This document shows positions 41,854 to 50,903 of a stretch of DNA of 64,000 nt, piece after piece. The translations under genes were made by a program, and so were the position numbers. The stretch covers positions 62,001-126,000 of the forward strand of contig JAQXDW010000151.1 of the NCBI GenBank assembly GCA_029251165.1, given 5' to 3'. This stretch comes from Myxococcota bacterium. GTDB lineage: Bacteria > Myxococcota_A > UBA796. A model generated the notes under the pieces. That model saw only the letters and a list, made by a program, of their open reading frames with translations. It ran no database searches and was not told the origin of the DNA. The first letter of the stretch is position 1. Every line of letters starts with the position of its first letter.

Positions 41854-42703
41854 TCCGGCCGACCTTCGGACAGTGATCCGACAGGCTGGCGAGCGGCTCT
41901 CCAGGCACCACGCAGTCACTCCACGCCATCTCTGGCGTCGCGAAGACGTGGTCGAGGTGCATGCGGAGGTGGGCAAACCGCGCGGTGCTCAGCGTGCCAT
42001 GGTCGGAGAAGATGTCCGACAGGCCTGCATCCAGGAGCGCCTGATGAACCGGCGAGCCGGGCAGGCTGTTGAGGTCACCGACCACCACCGTCGGCAGCAC
42101 CTCCTCCCGTCGCGCCATCATCGCCAGCACCGCACGGATCTCGGTGAGCTGATTGCTGCCGGCTCCCATGCGCGCTGGCACGGTGTGGGGACTTCCCTCA
42201 AAGAACGCCGGCAGGGAGAGGTGGGTGTTGAACAGGTCCAGCCGCTGCTCTCCCCGGCTCAGGCGAGCATGGACTGCGATGCGCTTCTGCTTGAGCTTCC
42301 CAAACAGCGGCAGCCGGACCGCTGTGATCTCCTCGGCCTCCGCATGCTCGATGGTGATGTCTTCGTTGATGAGCAGGGCGAGGCCGGTGGTATACAGCGG
42401 CGGTGTGATCGCGGGTCCGTAGCGGTGCGCAGGGAAGTAGCGGGCCTGGTAGCGATGCGGGCTTCCAGCGGCATGCAGGGCGGTGTGCAGGGCGCCCCGA
42501 AACCGATCGAGCTGTCCGACAGACGACAGTCCGCCCCGCAGCGAGCGGTCCTCGACCTCCTGGAGCGCGAGGACATCCGGGACGGGATCCATCCCCGCGA
42601 TGCCCGCAGCGATCTCGTTCATGCAGCGCTGAGTCGCCCGCAACCCGCCCGTCTTCTGGCCGAAGTAGCGCACATTCCAGGTCATGACGGTCAGCGCATC
42701 CAC
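41837..42703 (-). CDS. Endonuclease/exonuclease/phosphatase-family protein
   Basis: Protein of 288 aa of the EEP (DNase I-like) fold. MTWNVRYFG gives the metal Asn, VLALQEVED the catalytic Glu, LFNTHLS the central block, VVVGDLNSLP the catalytic Asp/Asn and LSDHCP the final Asp-His. All metal-binding and catalytic positions are present. Substrate may be DNA, RNA or a phospho-lipid/sugar. The GTG start at 42703 has GGGAGGG at good spacing. It is divergent from the LAS peptidase, 32 nt away. Confidence 0.82.
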   Translation of the reverse strand: MDALTVMTWNVRYFGQKTGGLRATQRCMNEIAAGIAGMDPVPDVLALQEVEDRSLRGGLSSVGQLDRFRGALHTALHAAGSPHRYQARYFPAHRYGPAITPPLYTTGLALLINEDITIEHAEAEEITAVRLPLFGKLKQKRIAVHARLSRGEQRLDLFNTHLSLPAFFEGSPHTVPARMGAGSNQLTEIRAVLAMMARREEVLPTVVVGDLNSLPGSPVHQALLDAGLSDIFSDHGTLSTARFAHLRMHLDHVFATPEMAWSDCVVPGEPLASLSDHCPKVGRITRLR

Positions 42704-42735
42704 AGGCCCTCCCAGAGAGGACTATCATCGGAAGG

Positions 42736-43824
42736 ATGATCGTACTGTTGCTGAGCACCGCCCATGCCGACTGCGCGCTGGCCGTGACCACCCCGATCGG
42801 GCGAGAGCCCGGCGTCGAGATCGCCGGCGGCTGGCTGAGCCGGGGATCGCTGCTGGTGCTGGGCGAGGCCTGTCCAGGCGGGCGCACCGTGACGGTCCTC
42901 TCCGAGAGCTGGCACTACCGTCACCCGGAGCTTCCCCCCCTCAAGTCAGCGGTGTGTGTGCCCTCAGCGATCACCCCTCCGCTGGACGATCCGCTCATCT
43001 CTCAGGCACCGCCCCCCGGTGCACGCACCCGCCTCAAGCCAGGCACCATCCTGACCGAGCTGACCTGCACGGCAGACGGCTACACCGCCGACGGTCACCC
43101 CAACCTCTCCGCAGCCGAGCTCGCCTGGCTCCGCCCGATCAGCCCGTCACAGGAAGCCGCTGTTGGCATGGTGCGACAGTCCTACACCCACCACTTTGGC
43201 CCGATCAGCCTCGGGGAGATCCCGTTCACCGACTGGGGCTACGTCGGCCTTCCCCTTCCCCGCCGACTCACCGACGCTGAGATCGCCGCAGAAGCCGACG
43301 CAGAAGGGCTGATAACAGACACCCAGCAAGAGAAGACCACCACCGACCTCGGGCCGCAGGTGGACGGGGTTCCCATCTACACCCACTTCACCGGCGCAGA
43401 CCCCCGCTACACCGATCTCTGGGCCCGTCCAGAGACCATCACCGCGCTGCTGGACCTCGCCGCGGCGTGGTCGTCGACGTGTCCGGCGAAGCTGACCCGC
43501 GCCTGTACGCTGCAGATCGGCGATCTCGCCTGGTACTCCGACCGCCGCCCCGATCCCCTCGGGCACGCCGATCACCACCAGGGAACATGCATGGACATCC
43601 GGCTGTTCCGCGATGACGGCAGTCGGTACGAGGCATACTACAACCAGCCAGACGATCGCGACGGGGTCACTGGTGGCTACAGCCAGCCGCTCACCCGCGC
43701 CTTTCTCGACCTCGCAGCCCGCACAGCGCGCGTTCTGTACTTCAACGATCCCGTCGTCACTTCCGCAATCCCCGCCGTCCAGGCTCGACGCGGACATGAC
43801 GATCACATCCACCTGTGCTTCTGA
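42736..43824 (+). CDS. Secreted LAS-type metallopeptidase, MepA-like
   Basis: Protein of 362 aa. A very short signal MIVLLLSTAHA precedes the mature part. The N-terminal half is not recognised. The C-terminal half has ADHHQGTCMDIRLF (His and Asp ligands) and GHDDHIHLCF (HxH), the signature of LAS peptidases such as murein endopeptidase MepA and M15 enzymes. These cut cross-links in peptidoglycan in the periplasm. Target inferred. GGAAGG precedes the ATG by 1 nt, which is close. Followed by an unknown secreted protein after 6 nt. Confidence 0.75.
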   Translation: MIVLLLSTAHADCALAVTTPIGREPGVEIAGGWLSRGSLLVLGEACPGGRTVTVLSESWHYRHPELPPLKSAVCVPSAITPPLDDPLISQAPPPGARTRLKPGTILTELTCTADGYTADGHPNLSAAELAWLRPISPSQEAAVGMVRQSYTHHFGPISLGEIPFTDWGYVGLPLPRRLTDAEIAAEADAEGLITDTQQEKTTTDLGPQVDGVPIYTHFTGADPRYTDLWARPETITALLDLAAAWSSTCPAKLTRACTLQIGDLAWYSDRRPDPLGHADHHQGTCMDIRLFRDDGSRYEAYYNQPDDRDGVTGGYSQPLTRAFLDLAARTARVLYFNDPVVTSAIPAVQARRGHDDHIHLCF

Positions 43825-43830
43825 TCGGGT

Positions 43831-44589
43831 ATGTCTGCATCGATGCTTCCCCTGCTCCTGACCACCGCCTCAGCCACCACCCCTCAGCAGACCAGCCAGT
43901 GGGTCAGTGCCCGAACCACTGCCGGTCAGACCAATGAGATCGGACAGTTCGGTGATCTGCCCGACGGCTATCCCTCTCGCCTCAGCGCGTGGGTCCGCGG
44001 ACAGCTTGCCCGGAAGGCCTCGCTGGCGGTCGCCCGCTTCCAGGAAGGCACCTGCAAGGAGAGCAGCCGCATTCGCGTCCTCTCGCCCGGCCTGACCGGG
44101 GTCAGCGAGGGGCCGACCGCCGATGCGTTCGAGGGCAGCATCTTCCGCCTGGAGAGTACCGGCTGCCTGCCTGGTGCGACCCTGGAGGACGCTGCTCGGA
44201 TTTACCACTCTGTGGCGTTTCGTCTCGCGGAGATGCCCGGTCTAGACGACCTCACCATCACCGGCAGCACCGCCTGCCTGTACTCCGGTGCCGTCCCTGG
44301 AGTCCTCTCTTCCACCCGCTTCTGCCTGGACACCGAGGCGCACACCGACGGCGAGATCCACCTCACGCATGCCGCCCTCCAGAAGAACCAGTCACCTGCA
44401 GGCCAGGCGATGTACCTTCGCGAAGAGATCGTGGTGTTCGCCGAGATCCCGGATGGTGTCGGGGTCTACCGGGTGACCTTTACCCGTGCACAGGACATCG
44501 GCTCCGCATCGCGAATGATCTTAGAGCGGACCGCGAAGATGACCCAGGGTCGGATCTATCGCTCGCTTGAGGAGTGGATGGGGCGCTGA
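43831..44589 (+). CDS. Secreted protein of unknown function
   Basis: Protein of 252 aa with a signal-like MSASMLPLLLTTASA. I recognise no domain. It has five Cys (in EGTCKE, STGCLPG, STACLYS and RFCLDT) that may form disulfides, and a mixed alpha/beta look. It lies 6 nt after the MepA-like gene, so a shared role in the cell wall or periplasm is possible. The next gene's frame begins inside its 3' end. Confidence 0.6.
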   Translation: MSASMLPLLLTTASATTPQQTSQWVSARTTAGQTNEIGQFGDLPDGYPSRLSAWVRGQLARKASLAVARFQEGTCKESSRIRVLSPGLTGVSEGPTADAFEGSIFRLESTGCLPGATLEDAARIYHSVAFRLAEMPGLDDLTITGSTACLYSGAVPGVLSSTRFCLDTEAHTDGEIHLTHAALQKNQSPAGQAMYLREEIVVFAEIPDGVGVYRVTFTRAQDIGSASRMILERTAKMTQGRIYRSLEEWMGR

Positions 44590-44659
44590 CCCGACGCGGC
44601 AGCCATGCCATGCTCGTGCCCATGCGACACCGGGGGGCTCCAGCCGCTATTCTGAAGGG

Positions 44660-45691
44660 GTGCTGCCCCTGGTTCCCTTCATCATCAACGGCGACTCAGC
44701 CTCATCGCGGGACTACCCGATGACCGGGGCGGTGATCCTGGAGTCCGACGATGCGGACGCGCCGATCCTGTGGTGCTCCTCTACGCTGCTCGCTCCAGAC
44801 ACCGTGGTGCTCGCCGCACACTGCGTGGATCCCGCGCTCATCACCGCGCTGTACCCAGAGACCACTGAGATCCGCTTGTACTGGAGCCAGCTGGACGACA
44901 TGACGCCCTACGACGGCACCGGGCTGCTGCCCCATGATGCCGTCGAGGTGATCGGCGCGGTCTATCACGCGGACTACAGCGTCCTGGCGTTCGACGAGGG
45001 GATCGCGGACAACCACGACATCGCCCTGCTGTTTCTGGAGGAGGCTCAGGACACCGCGCATGCCTACCCGATCTCCCCCGCGGAGGCCGCACAGCTCGTC
45101 GAGGGCGCGGGAGTGGTGGTGGTTGGCTGGGGCCAGCAGTCTGCGGAGGATCCCGACGACATCGGCGAGAAGCGCATGGGAGACTCCGTCATCGGAGAGC
45201 TGGGCAGCACAGAGTTCCTGGTCGGTCCCGAGGCTTCTGATGTCCGGCAGTGCCACGGAGACTCTGGTGGTCCGGTCTTTCTCGATGTCGACGCCGACAC
45301 AGAGACACCGACTCGAATCGTCGGCGTCACCAGCCACGCCTATGACGAGACCGCATGTGCCTCCATCGGTGCAGTCAACACCCGGATCGATGCCCACCTC
45401 GACTGGCTCGATGCCCAGCTCCGCGCGCGGTGTGAGGACGGCTTCCGAGTGTGGTGTGAGGAGCCGGGCCTGATCTTTGCCCCGGTGGTCGAAGATGACG
45501 ACAATGGCGGCGTCAGCAGTGGCCTCGGACCAGGAGCGTCCACGGGAAGTGGACGTCCGACAGAGCTGACCAGTGACGCCAGCGGCTGCAGCACCGTCAG
45601 CGGACCGATGCTGTGGTGGCTGCCGGTGCTGCTGGGCCGAAGGCGACGGTCATCGCGTCTGCTGTCAGGCAGTGCGCACTCCGAGGCATGA
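44660..45691 (+). CDS. Trypsin-like serine protease with MYXO-CTERM-like tail
   Basis: About 343 aa from GTG 44660. Chymotrypsin-fold features: N-terminal IINGDSASSRDYP (the place of IVGG after activation), His in LAAHC, Asp in DNHDIALLF and Ser in CHGDSGGPVF, so the triad is complete. Cys-rich pattern fits disulfides. The C-terminus has Cys, a hydrophobic stretch (PMLWWLPVLLG) and RRRR, like MYXO-CTERM. No signal peptide is visible before IING in this frame. The frame is open upstream to TTG 44567, inside the previous gene, without giving one. Start therefore uncertain. Confidence 0.78.
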   Translation: MLPLVPFIINGDSASSRDYPMTGAVILESDDADAPILWCSSTLLAPDTVVLAAHCVDPALITALYPETTEIRLYWSQLDDMTPYDGTGLLPHDAVEVIGAVYHADYSVLAFDEGIADNHDIALLFLEEAQDTAHAYPISPAEAAQLVEGAGVVVVGWGQQSAEDPDDIGEKRMGDSVIGELGSTEFLVGPEASDVRQCHGDSGGPVFLDVDADTETPTRIVGVTSHAYDETACASIGAVNTRIDAHLDWLDAQLRARCEDGFRVWCEEPGLIFAPVVEDDDNGGVSSGLGPGASTGSGRPTELTSDASGCSTVSGPMLWWLPVLLGRRRRSSRLLSGSAHSEA

Positions 45692-45779
45692 GCGGCACAG
45701 CCCTGAGCCGTGCTGGCGTCACCCCCCAGCGGATTCCACTCCACACCGCCCCACAGCCCGCCGCCGTGAGGACGGTTCC

Positions 45780-46364
45780 TTAGAGACGACGCCACGTCTC
45801 CTCAGGGATGAACGGGCGCCACTCCTTGGGTATGCGAAACTCCGCCAGCGCGATGGCGATCATCATCGTGTAGCTGGGAGTCGTCGGGTACCGAGCCAGG
45901 GGCATGCCCGCCTGCCTCGGAGTGCGCGCTCCCTTGCGCTGGTTGCAGCGAATACAGGATGCGACCAGGTTCTCCCACGCGCCCACTCCGACCCGCATCC
46001 CGGTCCACGGCAGCACGACCCTCCCCTGGACCGCCCGGCTGCGGGGAACGACGTGATCGATCGTCAGCAGCTCCAGCAGCGGACGTCCGCGAGCCGTGCA
46101 GGGCCTCATGGAGCAGTACTGGCAAGTGAACCGATCACGCGCCAGGACGTTGCGGCGAGTCATGCCAACGCTGAGCTTGATGCGCACGTAGCGCTTCAAG
46201 GTGACGACCGCCGGCCAGGGCATCACGAAGCTCGGCGAGCGAATCTGACGTGCATAGTCTGCCACCACGGAGACCTTCTCGTCGAGGACGAGGCCGGTCG
46301 CTCGCTCCCAGGAGAGGACCTGCATCGGACTCCAGTCGGCATTGAGCAGGAGGACATTGTTCAT
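45780..46364 (-). CDS. HNH endonuclease
   Basis: Protein of 194 aa. The HNH core is C81-x2-C84, then IDHVVPRSR (Asp103-His104), ENLVASCIRCNQRKG and a final Arg-rich turn. The zinc finger and catalytic His are complete. The N-terminal VLLLNADWSPMQVLSWERA is typical of a common HNH subfamily of unknown role. The gene is 113 nt downstream of the RNA ligase on the same strand. ATG 46364 chosen; in-frame sequence upstream is unlike the family. It could be a host-defence, repair or homing nuclease. Confidence 0.82.
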   Translation of the reverse strand: MNNVLLLNADWSPMQVLSWERATGLVLDEKVSVVADYARQIRSPSFVMPWPAVVTLKRYVRIKLSVGMTRRNVLARDRFTCQYCSMRPCTARGRPLLELLTIDHVVPRSRAVQGRVVLPWTGMRVGVGAWENLVASCIRCNQRKGARTPRQAGMPLARYPTTPSYTMMIAIALAEFRIPKEWRPFIPEETWRRL

Positions 46365-46477
46365 GGCAGATCTCCTGATGAGGAAACGAAGGGACACAGA
46401 CAGGATTCCATGCCGCTGCAATTTTGCTGAGAATTTTTGAGGGTTTGTGCCCGACGGGAAGCTCCCCAGCAACGTGC

Positions 46478-47563
46478 TCAGCTAAATTCAGTGCCCCCCT
46501 TGCGGGTGAGGTACTTCGGGTTGATGCTCTTGAGCTGGACGCGACCGAGGCGGGGATCACGCCGCTCAACACAGGGTCGAACGACCACCCCCTCTCGGAT
46601 GTGGGTGCCTTGGCCAGAGACGGACTCTCGCCCGCTGGTGTGCTCCATGAGCACCTCCGCAGACAGCGGCCCGCGATACACCACCGGCACCCGGCTCAGC
46701 CCCATCTCAGCCACGGCTGCGGAGAGCGAAGCATCATCGAGGTACTTCCCGATCCCCGGATCCCCGACATAGACATCGAAGACGCGAAAGCCGAGCGCCG
46801 CATCCGATGCCGCCGAGGCGCCATAGGCGAGGTCCTGGACCCCACGACCGAACACCTCACCCAGCACAAAGACCGACGCCCCCGTGGTGGAGAACACCCG
46901 CTCGATGCGCGCAGCGATGTCGAGATGACGGGCAACGCGGAGGTAGAGGTTGCTGTCGTTCTCTGGAGCGTTCGGAACAAACGCGAGCCCCCGGCCAGCG
47001 AAGCCCTTCGAGGCGACCACAAGTCGACCGTGCTCGGGGTGCGCCCGCTGCGGGCTGACGAGCCCAAGCTGCGCCCAGGTGCCGTGGATCTTCTCCGTGA
47101 AGACCACCCGCTCCCCCGCGGCGAGGGTGGCGGGGTAGCGCTTGATGTTCTCGATGTCATACCGCAGGGTTCGGTCGTGTCCCGCCCCATAGACCTGGCC
47201 GCTCATCGAAACCGGAACGGGTGGTTCATACTTAACAATACCAAGCGCTTCCGTAACATCCTGACCCGCGATCCAGCCCGGTCGGGCCGGGTAGCAGATT
47301 CCCTGCGAGAGCATCCCCCGCAGCCGGATGGCCTTGACCCGGTTGGCCTTGCTTCCCGCGAGACGCCCAGTGAGACCAAGCTCCGCCAGGATCGGATCCG
47401 GAACAATGGACTGCTCCGGGATGTAGGCGACCAGATCGCCCGTGCGGTAGGCTCCCTTTCCGACAACCGAGAAATATCCACCGATTCGGGCAACCTCCAG
47501 GGCATCAGCGTTGTCGTGGGGCTCGATCGTTACCGGAACGACCTGTACTGTAAACGTAGCCAT
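46478..47563 (-). CDS. DraRnl-type (Rnl5) RNA ligase
   Basis: Protein of 361 aa. An N-terminal OB-like domain (about 1-115) precedes the nucleotidyltransferase domain. Motif I is EKIHG (Lys158 expected to be adenylylated), motif Ia/III VLGEVFG, motif IV EGVVVRP and motif V QLKSINPKYL. The order OB-NTase and length match Deinococcus DraRnl (DRB0094), which seals 3'-OH/5'-PO4 nicks in RNA with a DNA template, known from that protein. Next gene is an HNH nuclease on the same strand. The ATG at 47563 is preferred over TTG 47569. Confidence 0.85.
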   Translation of the reverse strand: MATFTVQVVPVTIEPHDNADALEVARIGGYFSVVGKGAYRTGDLVAYIPEQSIVPDPILAELGLTGRLAGSKANRVKAIRLRGMLSQGICYPARPGWIAGQDVTEALGIVKYEPPVPVSMSGQVYGAGHDRTLRYDIENIKRYPATLAAGERVVFTEKIHGTWAQLGLVSPQRAHPEHGRLVVASKGFAGRGLAFVPNAPENDSNLYLRVARHLDIAARIERVFSTTGASVFVLGEVFGRGVQDLAYGASAASDAALGFRVFDVYVGDPGIGKYLDDASLSAAVAEMGLSRVPVVYRGPLSAEVLMEHTSGRESVSGQGTHIREGVVVRPCVERRDPRLGRVQLKSINPKYLTRKGGTEFS

Positions 47564-48026
47564 GACCAACCTCCAGGGCTGTACTTGAATTCATCACCAA
47601 CAAAAACGACTAAACAGAACCCTGCCTATCGACAGAACTCAGCGCTGCTCGCGCGCAGCAACGAAAAAACCCCGGGGTGGGCCCGGGGTCTTGACTTCGA
47701 GGGTGCGAGTGCGTTCCCTATTCCGTCGTAGACCCCGGCTGGTTCAATCCTGAGGATGAATCTGTCTGCCCAAGAGCTGGCTTCATCACACTCTGGTTCC
47801 CATGGCAGGCTGACAACCATGCGGCTTCAAGCTGCTGGGCAGGAATTGATGTGGATGGGCGGAGCATGGTCAGGTCCTGGGCCACGTGGCGTCTGGCAAC
47901 GTTCGGTCATTGTTGGTTTTAGCGAGCATCACTGCTCTACTTGTTAAGGAATACTCGCTAGTCGTCACACTGTCCACCATATTTCCACATGGGGATACAC
48001 TTAGACTTCCTCTCACCGGAGTATCT
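47564..48026. other. 463-nt intergenic region with a minus-strand terminator
   Basis: Between the RNA ligase start (minus) and the flavoprotein start (plus). Lower GC than its neighbours in parts. It has an intrinsic terminator reading leftward at 47664-47689, with no protein gene called upstream of it on that strand. No tRNA or known RNA fold was recognised. Confidence 0.6.
47664..47689 (-). terminator. Intrinsic terminator on the minus strand
   Basis: Eight perfect base pairs ACCCCGGG/CCCGGGGT (47669-47676 with 47682-47689), 5-nt loop, followed on the minus strand by five or six U. It lies about 100 nt upstream of the RNA ligase gene, so it ends a transcript that begins further right. Confidence 0.75.
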
Positions 48027-48707
48027 GTGTCTGGTTTCATTCCCTACCGACCACGTCGCCTCGCTCAGGACACCGGACTCGAGCGCCTCAAGGATCTCCA
48101 CGCTGAGCTCGACGCGCGCCGGAGTGTGCGTCACTTCTCTCCCGAGCCCGTGGCCCGCCCGCTGATCGAGCAGGCGATCATGGCAGCCTCTACTGCCCCT
48201 TCGGGCGCTCACCGCCAGCCCTGGCGATTCGTCGCCATCTCACAGCCCGATCTAAAGCATCGGATCCGGGTCGCGGCAGAGGCTGAGGAAAAGCGCAGCT
48301 ACGACAGCCGGATGCCAGCGGCATGGAAGGATGCCCTCGCCCCCCTCGGCACCACCTGGCAGAAGCCCTACCTGGAGACCGTGCCGTGGATCGTGGTGGT
48401 GTTCGCGGAGAACTATCGGCTGATGCCCGATGGCAGCAAGCGCAAGAATTACTACGTTCGAGAGAGCGTGGGCATCGCGTGTGGGCTGTTCATCGCCGCG
48501 CTGCAGCGCGCCGGACTCGCGACCCTCACCCACACCCCCTCTCCGATGCGCTTTCTCTCCGAGATCCTTGAGCGTCCTCCAGGCGAGCAGGCGATGATCC
48601 TGTTTCCCATCGGCTACCCCGCCCCAGATGCCACCGTCCCCGACATCACGCGCAAGACGCTGTCTGAGGTCGCGATCTGGCACGAGGACAGCGGCTCATC
48701 GTTATAA
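48027..48707 (+). CDS. Nitroreductase-fold flavoprotein, iodotyrosine-deiodinase-like
   Basis: Protein of 226 aa from GTG 48027, with CCGGAG upstream. FMN-binding RRSVRHFS (about 31-38), STAPSGAHRQPWRF and the C-terminal VPDITRKTL match the IYD subfamily of nitroreductases. Glu88, Tyr92 and Lys113 lie in EKRSY and WQKPYL. These fit the Glu-Tyr-Lys lid that in human IYD holds the zwitterion of halotyrosine. ESVGIACGLFIAALQRAGLATLTHTPSPMRF is also IYD-like. Expected to reductively remove halogen from tyrosines, unless the lid serves another amino acid. A start at 47886 would add unrelated residues. Confidence 0.82.
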   Translation: MSGFIPYRPRRLAQDTGLERLKDLHAELDARRSVRHFSPEPVARPLIEQAIMAASTAPSGAHRQPWRFVAISQPDLKHRIRVAAEAEEKRSYDSRMPAAWKDALAPLGTTWQKPYLETVPWIVVVFAENYRLMPDGSKRKNYYVRESVGIACGLFIAALQRAGLATLTHTPSPMRFLSEILERPPGEQAMILFPIGYPAPDATVPDITRKTLSEVAIWHEDSGSSL

Positions 48708-48734
48708 AAAAAACGCCGCCCCGAGGGGGCGGCG
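48706..48734 (-). terminator. Intrinsic terminator of sucCD
   Basis: Nine perfect base pairs CGCCGCCCC/GGGGCGGCG with loop GAG, followed on the minus strand by eight U. It lies 22 nt after the sucD stop and touches the stop codon of the opposite flavoprotein gene. Confidence 0.93.
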
Positions 48735-48755
48735 CTTGCTCAGGAGCTCTCCAGT

Positions 48756-49631
48756 CTAGCGACCGAGAATCTCCATCATCTTCGAGCCCATGTTCGCCGG
48801 GCTGCGCACGACGTGGATGCCAGCGGCCTCCATGGCCTGGAACTTGGCCTCAGCAGTGCCCTTGCCACCCGAGACGATCGCACCAGCGTGGCCCATGCGG
48901 CGTCCGGGAGGTGCGCTGGCTCCAGCGATGAAGCCAATGACCGGCTTGGTCATGTTGTCCTTGGCCCAGGCGCAGGCATCTTCTTCCGCAGAGCCACCAA
49001 TCTCACCGATCATGATGACGGCGTCGGTGTCCGGATCGTCATTGAACAGCTTGAGGGCGTCGGTGTGGTTGGTGCCAATGATCGGATCGCCGCCGATGCC
49101 GATGCAGGTGCTCTGACCCAGACCGACCGCGGAGAGCTGACCGACCGCTTCGTAGGTCAGGGTGCCCGAGCGGCTGACCACGCCGATGCGACCCGGCTTG
49201 TGAATGTGACCGGGCATGATGCCGATCTTGCACTCGCCAGGAGTGATGATGCCGGGGCAGTTCGGACCGATGAGGCGCGAGCCCTTGCTCTGGATGTAGC
49301 GCCATGCCGTCGCCATGTCGTTGACTGGGATGCCTTCGGTGATCGCAATGATCAGTTCGATGCCAGCATCGGCAGCCTCGCAGATGGCGTCTGCAGCGAA
49401 CGGCGGGGGAACGAAGATGACGGTGGCGTTGGCGCCGGTCTCAGAGACCGCCTCGGCCACGGTGTTGAACACCGGGACCTTGCCCTCAAACATCTGACCA
49501 CCCTTGCCTGGGGTGCAGCCCGCGACGAGGTTGGTGCCGTACTCGATCATCCGAATGCTGTGGGAGGTGCCGGCGCCGCCGGTGATTCCCTGGCACAGGA
49601 GTCGCGTGTTTTTATTTACGAGAATAGACAT
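48756..49631 (-). CDS. sucD: Succinyl-CoA synthetase subunit alpha
   Basis: Protein of 291 aa. It carries the phosphohistidine and CoA site of the TCA-cycle enzyme. CQGITGGAGTSHS near residue 13, the CoA-binding VAGCTPGKGG, GPNCPGIITPGECKIGIMPGHIHKPGRIG with SRSGTLTYEAVGQL, and the phospho-His region FIAGASAPPGRRMGHAGAIVSGGKG (His about 246) are all present. It is 16 nt after sucC. Confidence 0.95.
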   Translation of the reverse strand: MSILVNKNTRLLCQGITGGAGTSHSIRMIEYGTNLVAGCTPGKGGQMFEGKVPVFNTVAEAVSETGANATVIFVPPPFAADAICEAADAGIELIIAITEGIPVNDMATAWRYIQSKGSRLIGPNCPGIITPGECKIGIMPGHIHKPGRIGVVSRSGTLTYEAVGQLSAVGLGQSTCIGIGGDPIIGTNHTDALKLFNDDPDTDAVIMIGEIGGSAEEDACAWAKDNMTKPVIGFIAGASAPPGRRMGHAGAIVSGGKGTAEAKFQAMEAAGIHVVRSPANMGSKMMEILGR

Positions 49632-49647
49632 TGTATGCTCCTAATTC

Positions 49648-50880
49648 TCAGCTGTTAACCGCAGCGACGACCTTCTCAGCGGCGTCGGTGAGGGAATCCG
49701 CAGAGATGATGGCCAGGGGGCTTTCGTCCAGCAGCTTCTTGCCCAGCTCGGCGTTGGTGCCAGCCAGACGGACAACGAGGGGCACCGTGATGCCGACCTC
49801 ATCAACTGCTGCGATGACACCGGCTGCGATGACATCACACTCCATGATTCCGCCGAAGATGTTGACCAGGATGGCCTTCACTGCCGGATCAGAGGTGATG
49901 AGCTTGAGCGCTGCGACGACCTGATTCTTCTTCGCGCTGCCGCCGACATCGAGGAAGTTCGCCGGAGAGTTGCCGTAGAGCTGGATGATGTCCATGGTGG
50001 CCATCGCCAGACCAGCACCGTTGACCAGGCAGCCGATGTCGCCGTCGAGCTTGATGAAGTTGAGGTCGGACTTCGCCGCCTCGACCTCGTAGGGATCATC
50101 CTCGCTGGCGTCATACCAGGAAGCGATCTCCTTGTGACGGAACATGGCGTTGTCGTCGAGGGTGATCTTGGCGTCGAGCGCAATGGCTGCGCCCTCCGAG
50201 GTGATGATCAGCGGGTTGATCTCGACCATCGAGCCGTCGTAGTCGATGTAGGTCTTGTACAGACCCAGCAGGATCTTCGCGACACCGCGTGCAGCCTTGC
50301 CGGTGAGACCCATGCCATAGGCGATCTGACGCGCCTGCCAGGCACCGAGTCCGGTGACCGGATCGACGCGCACCTTGTGGATGGCCTCGGGGTTGTGCTC
50401 GGCGACTTCCTCGATCTCCGTGCCGCCTTCAGAGGAAGCCATGATGAGAATCTGAGAGGTCTGACGGTCGAGGAGGACCGCTGCGTACAGCTCAGTGGCG
50501 ATGTCTGCGCCGGTGGTCACCAGGATGGTGCCGACGTTCACGCCGTCGGCGCCCGTCTGCTTGGTGACGAGGGTGTTGCCGAGCATGCACAGTGCAGCAG
50601 CCCTGACCTCATCCATGCTCCGGCAGAGCTGAACGCCGCCCTTGCCATCGACGGGCGTGCCCGCGAGCACCTTCTCGATCGTCTCGGCGGAGGAAACCTC
50701 CTTGAAACGACCCTTGCCGCGACCACCAGCGTGGACCTGAGCCTTGACGACCCAAAAGTTTCCGCCAAGCTGCTCTGCTGCGGCGACGGCCTCGTCGACC
50801 GTCTTGGCTGCGACTCCGGGGGGAACCGGAACGCCGCTGCGCTTGAGCAACTCCTTGGCCTGATATTCGTGGAGCTTCAT
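49648..50880 (-). CDS. sucC: Succinyl-CoA synthetase subunit beta
   Basis: Protein of 410 aa, about 20 more than the E. coli form. ATP-grasp fold binds nucleotide and makes succinyl-CoA with SucD. MKLHEYQAKELLKRSGVPVPPG, KAQVHAGGRGKGRFK, MVEINPLIITSEG and NIFGGIMECDVIAAGV are present. AGGAGAAAGAG precedes the ATG. First gene of sucCD, 74 nt after the citrate synthase stop. Confidence 0.95.
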   Translation of the reverse strand: MKLHEYQAKELLKRSGVPVPPGVAAKTVDEAVAAAEQLGGNFWVVKAQVHAGGRGKGRFKEVSSAETIEKVLAGTPVDGKGGVQLCRSMDEVRAAALCMLGNTLVTKQTGADGVNVGTILVTTGADIATELYAAVLLDRQTSQILIMASSEGGTEIEEVAEHNPEAIHKVRVDPVTGLGAWQARQIAYGMGLTGKAARGVAKILLGLYKTYIDYDGSMVEINPLIITSEGAAIALDAKITLDDNAMFRHKEIASWYDASEDDPYEVEAAKSDLNFIKLDGDIGCLVNGAGLAMATMDIIQLYGNSPANFLDVGGSAKKNQVVAALKLITSDPAVKAILVNIFGGIMECDVIAAGVIAAVDEVGITVPLVVRLAGTNAELGKKLLDESPLAIISADSLTDAAEKVVAAVNS

Positions 50881-50903
50881 CTCTTTCTCCTACTTAAACC
50901 TGA

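Noticed and set aside
47735..47760. tRNA T-arm-like GGTTCAATCC
   Set aside because: The sequences on both sides do not pair into a T stem or acceptor; no tRNA fold can be built.
47626..47820. 64-aa minus-strand ORF upstream of the RNA ligase
   Set aside because: It runs through an intrinsic terminator hairpin and its U tract, so it is unlikely to be translated in full.
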